Shown in pieces: positions 52,028 through 55,970 of a DNA stretch of 55,970 nt. Source of the DNA: Bacteroidales bacterium UBA1182 (GTDB taxonomy: Bacteria > Bacteroidota > Bacteroidia > Bacteroidales > Bacteroidaceae); the NCBI GenBank assembly GCA_002310015.1, contig DBYQ01000051.1, forward strand, positions 1-55,970, read 5' to 3'. The notes under the pieces were generated by a model. That model was not told the origin of the DNA and made no database searches. It saw nothing but the letters and a program-made list of their open reading frames with translations. The position numbers and the translations under genes were made by a program. The first letter of the stretch is position 1; every line of letters starts with the position of its first letter.

Positions 52028-54764
52028 AATCATTGAAACGGTAGCCGAACGATATCACGAACATAGAGGTATCACCGTATGTGCGGCTCTCATTCCAGCT
52101 GGTGCCCGATACTGATGCGGAGAATCCTGTGTATGATTTGAGTATATCACGCCATGTTATCCTGAGCACAGCCTGCTTGTTCTTAAGGAAGCGGTAATCA
52201 GCCGAGATATTCCACATGCACTCTGAACGGTTGGCTGATTCCATCTCATATCCGAACGGACGTGAATAGTTGCATCTGGTGGATGCTCCCAGTCCGAATG
52301 ATGACTGGTATGATATCTCAGCGCTGGCATTGAGCCTCTTTCCTCCGCTTGACTGATCCAGATAATCACTCTTGCTCTTATCCATAGTGTAGCCCACATT
52401 ACCTCTCACCATCCAGAACCTGTCAGAATAGGCACCATCCAAGGAGAGGCTTATCTGATGATAATCTGTGGCGCTCTTATTGGCTGCAGCGTCTGTAAAT
52501 GACTGCACATACGCTACGTTATGGCTGAACGAGTGGTTTGCCGTAAAGTTCAGGGACAGATCCTTGAACGGATAGGTAAGGAACAGATATTCACTCGTAT
52601 TCCAACTGCCGTTGATATTTTCAGGTGATGTTATGCGGGCACCGGTCTGCCTGTCCAAACGGGTCAAGGTAGTGATCTGATTGACGGTAGTTCCATAATT
52701 AAACTGAGTGCGCATGAATGACTTAAGCTGGAACTCCAGATTCACATTGTGTGAGAATGAGTTCTTAAGCGAGCCGTTTCCTTCACGTATATTCATGGGG
52801 TCGCTGTAATCCGTCACATTAGAGAGCTGATTTAATCCCGGCAACCCGTTGGAACCATTGTAACCGATACCTATCTGGCTTTTCTTGAACACCTTGACAC
52901 GGAAATTGGCATTGGCATTGTAACGTATTCCCGTATATCGGATATGCTCATCTTCCCTGTCCGGTCTCTTGTTCAGGTTATCTGCTGTCATCACTACCGG
53001 TGATACATTGGCTGAGAGGTTTATCCTGAATACGGAATCAGAATAGAAATAATCCGCATCAAATGAATGGTTCAGATTGCTGCCGCGCCGGTCATTGTAG
53101 AGTGAATCCACCTCTTTCAGCGAGCCACCCTCGCCTATATCCTCATATTTCTGGATGCTCTTGTCATGATCATAAGATATACTATAACCTATACTCATAT
53201 AACCCATCTCACCCATCTCACGCTGTAAATTCAAAGACGCCCTGTAGTTATGGCTCTCAGAGGGAGTACTTATCCGGTGGCTCACTATACGCGTGCTGTC
53301 CAACTGTGCAAAATAGCTCTTGGACTCATTCTCGCTGAAACCTTCACTGCCGGATTGCCCCATGTTGAAGTTAAGGTAGAAGTGATACTTGTCATCCTTT
53401 CCGAATGAATTGCTCAATCCGCCGTTCACACCGTAGTTGTTACTCATATTCTCACCCTTGTTTGACTGCACGGTGGAACTTATCAGCCCTTCACCTTCAT
53501 TTGAAATTGAATCAACAGAATTGCTGCTGTTGTCATTCCAATTCTGTGAGAAATTCATACTCAGGTTCCACCATCCGTTCTCCTTGAAATTTCCGTTGGC
53601 TCCGGCACTGCCGTTCCAGTTGTGCCCGCCGTTTGAACTTGTATTCTCACTCACGGAGTTCTGTGTATACTCAGGCATGAACATCTTGTTGTATCTGGCG
53701 TTCTTGGATTCATTGTAATTGCTTCCGTATGAAACCGATCCGTTTACATAGACCTTATCATTAAATGATCTGCTCAGATAGATATTGCCGTTGGAACGTT
53801 CCGTCTTAAGCTGATGGGTGTACTCTGACGGTATGGAACTTCTGGAGAATGAGCCGTACAACTCTGATCCGCCCTGTTTCCAGGTAGAACCGTCCACCGA
53901 TACTGAATAACGGTCAAGATTCTCAGTAGTACCCACCTCAACACTGGCAAATGTGGTGCGGTCAACCGGTTCCTTGGTCTCCATATCCATGATAAGGTGA
54001 TTGTCACTCATTGCGTTAAGCGTATCATCAGGAACCTCATAGACCTTGAGGCTCTTGAGTTTGTCTGTAGGCATATTGTTGAGCGCTATGCTCATGTCAC
54101 GCTTAAAGAATGAATCTCCGTTAAGGCGTATCTCCTCAATGTCACGCCCCAAGTATGTCATCTTGCCGTCCGTGTATTTGAGTCCGGGCAGACGGCGTAC
54201 CAGGTCAAGCAGCACGCTCCCGCTGGGCATCTCGTATGCATCGGCATTAAAGATTATGGTATCACCGCGCTGATACATACGTTGCAGTTCAGCCACAATC
54301 TCAACCTCCTCAGTGGTAAGAGGATTACTGCGCAACACTATGGAATCAAGCCTGACCTCATAGGTCTGGACACCGTCAACACTCCTGGGTTCAGGTGCTA
54401 TTATGGTATCCAGTGTCTGCATGCCCAGATATGATATGGTAATCTTTAGGCGCGTATCCTTAAGACGGTCACGACGGTACATATAGACCCAGAAATCACC
54501 ATCCCTGTCTGCAGCCATTCCGTCAAAAGATGTGGTATCACCCATACAGGTTACCTTGATATTGGCAGCCTGCAACGCATAAGGCTCCGGCTCATACTCA
54601 TCAACACCGTAAACCCTGCCTGTAACTTCAAATGACTGTTTTACGTATGTACGCATCATGGACTCCGTCTCCGGGCTGGACCAATCACCGTAAAAACCCT
54701 GCGCCAACAACGGCAGCGCCATACACCACACAAAAAATAGAAGGACTGCTTTTCTTAAATTCAT
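52020..54764 (-). CDS. Outer-membrane beta-barrel protein, TonB-receptor-like with N-terminal regulatory domain
   Basis: A 914-aa protein with a signal peptide (AVLLFFVWCMALPLLAQ). An N-terminal carboxypeptidase-regulatory-like beta domain (about 45-140; FEVTGRVYGVDEYEPEPYAL) is followed by a plug-like region (MPSGSVLLDLVRRLPGLKYT, IEEIRLNGDSFFKRDMSIAL, DKLKSLKVYEVPDDTLNAM) and then long barrel strands ending FVISFGYRFNDFR. This is the outer membrane beta-barrel type of Bacteroidetes related to TonB-dependent receptors; no TonB box was identified. No SusD-like partner is nearby, so a polysaccharide-uptake role is not supported. Ligand unknown. Confidence 0.8.
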   Translation of the reverse strand: MNLRKAVLLFFVWCMALPLLAQGFYGDWSSPETESMMRTYVKQSFEVTGRVYGVDEYEPEPYALQAANIKVTCMGDTTSFDGMAADRDGDFWVYMYRRDRLKDTRLKITISYLGMQTLDTIIAPEPRSVDGVQTYEVRLDSIVLRSNPLTTEEVEIVAELQRMYQRGDTIIFNADAYEMPSGSVLLDLVRRLPGLKYTDGKMTYLGRDIEEIRLNGDSFFKRDMSIALNNMPTDKLKSLKVYEVPDDTLNAMSDNHLIMDMETKEPVDRTTFASVEVGTTENLDRYSVSVDGSTWKQGGSELYGSFSRSSIPSEYTHQLKTERSNGNIYLSRSFNDKVYVNGSVSYGSNYNESKNARYNKMFMPEYTQNSVSENTSSNGGHNWNGSAGANGNFKENGWWNLSMNFSQNWNDNSSNSVDSISNEGEGLISSTVQSNKGENMSNNYGVNGGLSNSFGKDDKYHFYLNFNMGQSGSEGFSENESKSYFAQLDSTRIVSHRISTPSESHNYRASLNLQREMGEMGYMSIGYSISYDHDKSIQKYEDIGEGGSLKEVDSLYNDRRGSNLNHSFDADYFYSDSVFRINLSANVSPVVMTADNLNKRPDREDEHIRYTGIRYNANANFRVKVFKKSQIGIGYNGSNGLPGLNQLSNVTDYSDPMNIREGNGSLKNSFSHNVNLEFQLKSFMRTQFNYGTTVNQITTLTRLDRQTGARITSPENINGSWNTSEYLFLTYPFKDLSLNFTANHSFSHNVAYVQSFTDAAANKSATDYHQISLSLDGAYSDRFWMVRGNVGYTMDKSKSDYLDQSSGGKRLNASAEISYQSSFGLGASTRCNYSRPFGYEMESANRSECMWNISADYRFLKNKQAVLRITWRDILKSYTGFSASVSGTSWNESRTYGDTSMFVISFGYRFNDFR

Positions 54765-54816
54765 ATCCGCAAAAATCGCTTTCTTTTATATACGAAGCAA
54801 ACAATTAATGGTAAAA

Positions 54817-54858
54817 AATTTGGAGCTTTGTGACCACGTGATCGCAAAGCTCCAAATT
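54817..54858 (-). terminator. Terminator of pfkA
   Basis: Perfect 14-bp arms AATTTGGAGCTTTG/CAAAGCTCCAAATT with a 14-nt loop, 8 bp after the pfkA stop, running into TTTTTT on the minus strand. Confidence 0.85.
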
Positions 54859-54866
54859 GTACTTTT

Positions 54867-55841
54867 TTAAATTGAGAGGACTGAAAGGACATTTATCAGT
54901 TCTTCACCTATTGGTTTGTCCTTCTTTACGGCCTGAGCTATCGGGATGTTCACCATCTTATCGTTGATAACGCCTATCATCACATTGCGCTGGCCTTCTT
55001 TGAGTGCCTCGATTGCAGCCACACCCATACGGCTGGCCAGGATGCGGTCCAGTGCACTTGGGCGGCCTCCGCGCTGCACATAACCCAGTATTGATACGCG
55101 CACATCAAACTGCGGATACTCGTTGTGCATACGCTCGGCATAGTGCATGGCGCCTCCATCGGCTTCAGATACAATTACAATTGAACTGCGCTTGGACTTA
55201 CGTATGCCACGCTCTATGTATGCGGCCAGCTGGTCTATGTTGGTGCTGCTCTCAGGTATGATTGCGGCCTCGGCTCCTGCAGCAATGGCGCTGTTCATGG
55301 CCAGGAAACCGGCATCGCGTCCCATCACCTCTATAAAGAATATACGGTTGTGAGAGTTTGCCGTATCATGAATCTTGTCCACGCACTCCACTATCGTATT
55401 GAGAGCGGTGTCATATCCGATGGTATTGTCCGTGCCGTACAGGTCATTGTCAATTGTACCTGGCAGACCTATTACAGGAATATCGTATTCACTTGTCAGT
55501 TCCTGAGCACCGGAAAGTGATCCGTTACCACCTATTACTATAAGAGCGTCAATACCGAACTTCTTAATAGTCTCGTACGCCTTGGCGCGGCCCTCAACCG
55601 TCATGAAATCCTTGCTGCGTGAAGTACGCAGTATGGTGCCGCCCTCAAAGATTATACCCGATACGCTCTCTGTGGTGAACTCCTTGACATCACCGCTTAT
55701 CAGACCCTCATATCCGCGGTAGATACCGAACACCTTCCAACCCTCATATATTGCAGCACGTGTCACCGCACGGATAGCGGCATTCATACCGGGAGAATCG
55801 CCACCCGATGTCAATATACCAACACTTTTAATCTTACCCAT
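54867..55841 (-). CDS. pfkA: ATP-type 6-phosphofructokinase with GGNG motif
   Basis: A 324-aa enzyme of the bacterial ATP-PFK length, acting in glycolysis. Motifs: VGILTSGGDSPGMNAAIRAV, GTILRTSRSKDF, LPGTIDNDLYGTDNTIGYDT (catalytic TIDND), FFIEVMGRDAGFLAMNSAIA and LGYVQRGGRPSALDRILASR. The nucleotide motif reads VIGGNGSLSGAQ: Asn106 replaces the Asp of the usual GGDGS. The Gly that follows keeps the ATP-type pattern rather than the PPi-type GGDD. It has a -7 box at 55858-55865 and its own terminator. It is the second phosphofructokinase in the window. Confidence 0.93.
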   Translation of the reverse strand: MGKIKSVGILTSGGDSPGMNAAIRAVTRAAIYEGWKVFGIYRGYEGLISGDVKEFTTESVSGIIFEGGTILRTSRSKDFMTVEGRAKAYETIKKFGIDALIVIGGNGSLSGAQELTSEYDIPVIGLPGTIDNDLYGTDNTIGYDTALNTIVECVDKIHDTANSHNRIFFIEVMGRDAGFLAMNSAIAAGAEAAIIPESSTNIDQLAAYIERGIRKSKRSSIVIVSEADGGAMHYAERMHNEYPQFDVRVSILGYVQRGGRPSALDRILASRMGVAAIEALKEGQRNVMIGVINDKMVNIPIAQAVKKDKPIGEELINVLSVLSI

Positions 55842-55857
55842 AGCCTCAATTTTGCTG

Positions 55858-55865
55858 CAAAGTTA
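55858..55865 (-). promoter_or_regulatory. -7 box of pfkA
   Basis: Minus-strand TAACTTTG, 16 bp before the ATG. The expected -33 region is occupied by a REP-like palindrome. Confidence 0.45.
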
Positions 55866-55874
55866 CACAAAAGT

Positions 55875-55901
55875 ACACAATAGGGACGGTTCCTTCTGTG
55901 T
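55875..55901. repeat. REP-like imperfect palindrome upstream of pfkA
   Basis: ACACAATAGGGACGGTTCCT then TCTGTGT: arms ACACA/TGTGT and AGGGAC/GGTTCCT with mismatches. The GGGAC core recalls the GGGACAGTCCC elements elsewhere in the window. Beyond it, 55902-55970 holds only a short GC palindrome (GCGCTTCGCGC, 55950-55961) and no gene start. Confidence 0.5.
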
Positions 55902-55970
55902 TCTTTGTTCGTTATTCCAGGGAACTTTTTGGGGTATCAGTATCTGAAACTACGCGCTTCGCGCTATCCC

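Noticed and set aside
52020..54764. SusC/SusD polysaccharide utilisation locus
   Set aside because: No SusD-like gene or carbohydrate enzymes nearby; the protein is the stand-alone barrel type.
1..55970. tRNA or rRNA genes, integrase or transposase genes
   Set aside because: No cloverleaf, rRNA-like stretch, or integrase/transposase motif was seen on either strand by reading.

Overview
The window looks like a chromosomal segment of a gut-type Bacteroidales bacterium, probably near Prevotellaceae (family-level inference). Evidence: promoters of the Bacteroidetes type (-33 TTTG, -7 TAnnTTTG), T9SS-like C-terminal tails, C10 (streptopain-family) proteases, DUF4468 and Porin_10 proteins, a tiny Hc1-type histone, a long PPi-dependent phosphofructokinase, and BspA-like surface proteins.

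Layout. (1) About 49-15827: an accessory, visibly AT-richer block bounded by an exact 22-bp inverted repeat. It carries three large secreted proteins ending in a dockerin (two C10 cysteine proteases with FN3/GLUG arrays and one HExxH metallopeptidase candidate). It also carries two nearly identical 220-aa cohesin-like proteins, a BRO-N/antirepressor-type gene, a 54-aa antitoxin with a PIN toxin, and a 159-bp MITE-like insertion. The layout is two modules: shared leader, then variable dockerin cargo, then shared cohesin gene. (2) 15885-24551: Hc1-like histone, DUF4468 protein, degenerate J-domain protein, putative porin, Gfo/Idh/MocA oxidoreductase, OmpP1/FadL-like barrel, an extreme Ser/Arg-rich protein and a GH25 lysozyme. 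(3) 24603-32685: PPi-PFK, a diacylglycerol-kinase-family lipid kinase, two small unknowns, an Amidase_3 protein with a golvesin-like insert, and a YgiQ radical SAM protein. (4) 32764-42984: two very large surface proteins (2360 and 1043 aa) in tandem. (5) 43297-44160: a glycine-rich secreted protein. (6) 44342-50743: a full glycine cleavage operon (lipoate ligase, gcvT, gcvH, split gcvPA/gcvPB, lpd). (7) 51119-55841: an AraC-type regulator, a convergent outer-membrane beta-barrel protein with an N-terminal regulatory domain, and ATP-type phosphofructokinase.

The most striking candidate system is the duplicated cohesin/dockerin protease island. The cohesin-like protein carries a T9SS-like tail that the dockerin proteins lack. 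It may therefore be a surface scaffold or export adaptor that holds proteases, a protease analogue of a cellulosome. This is inference from domains and gene order. All homology statements come from reading motifs; no search was run.
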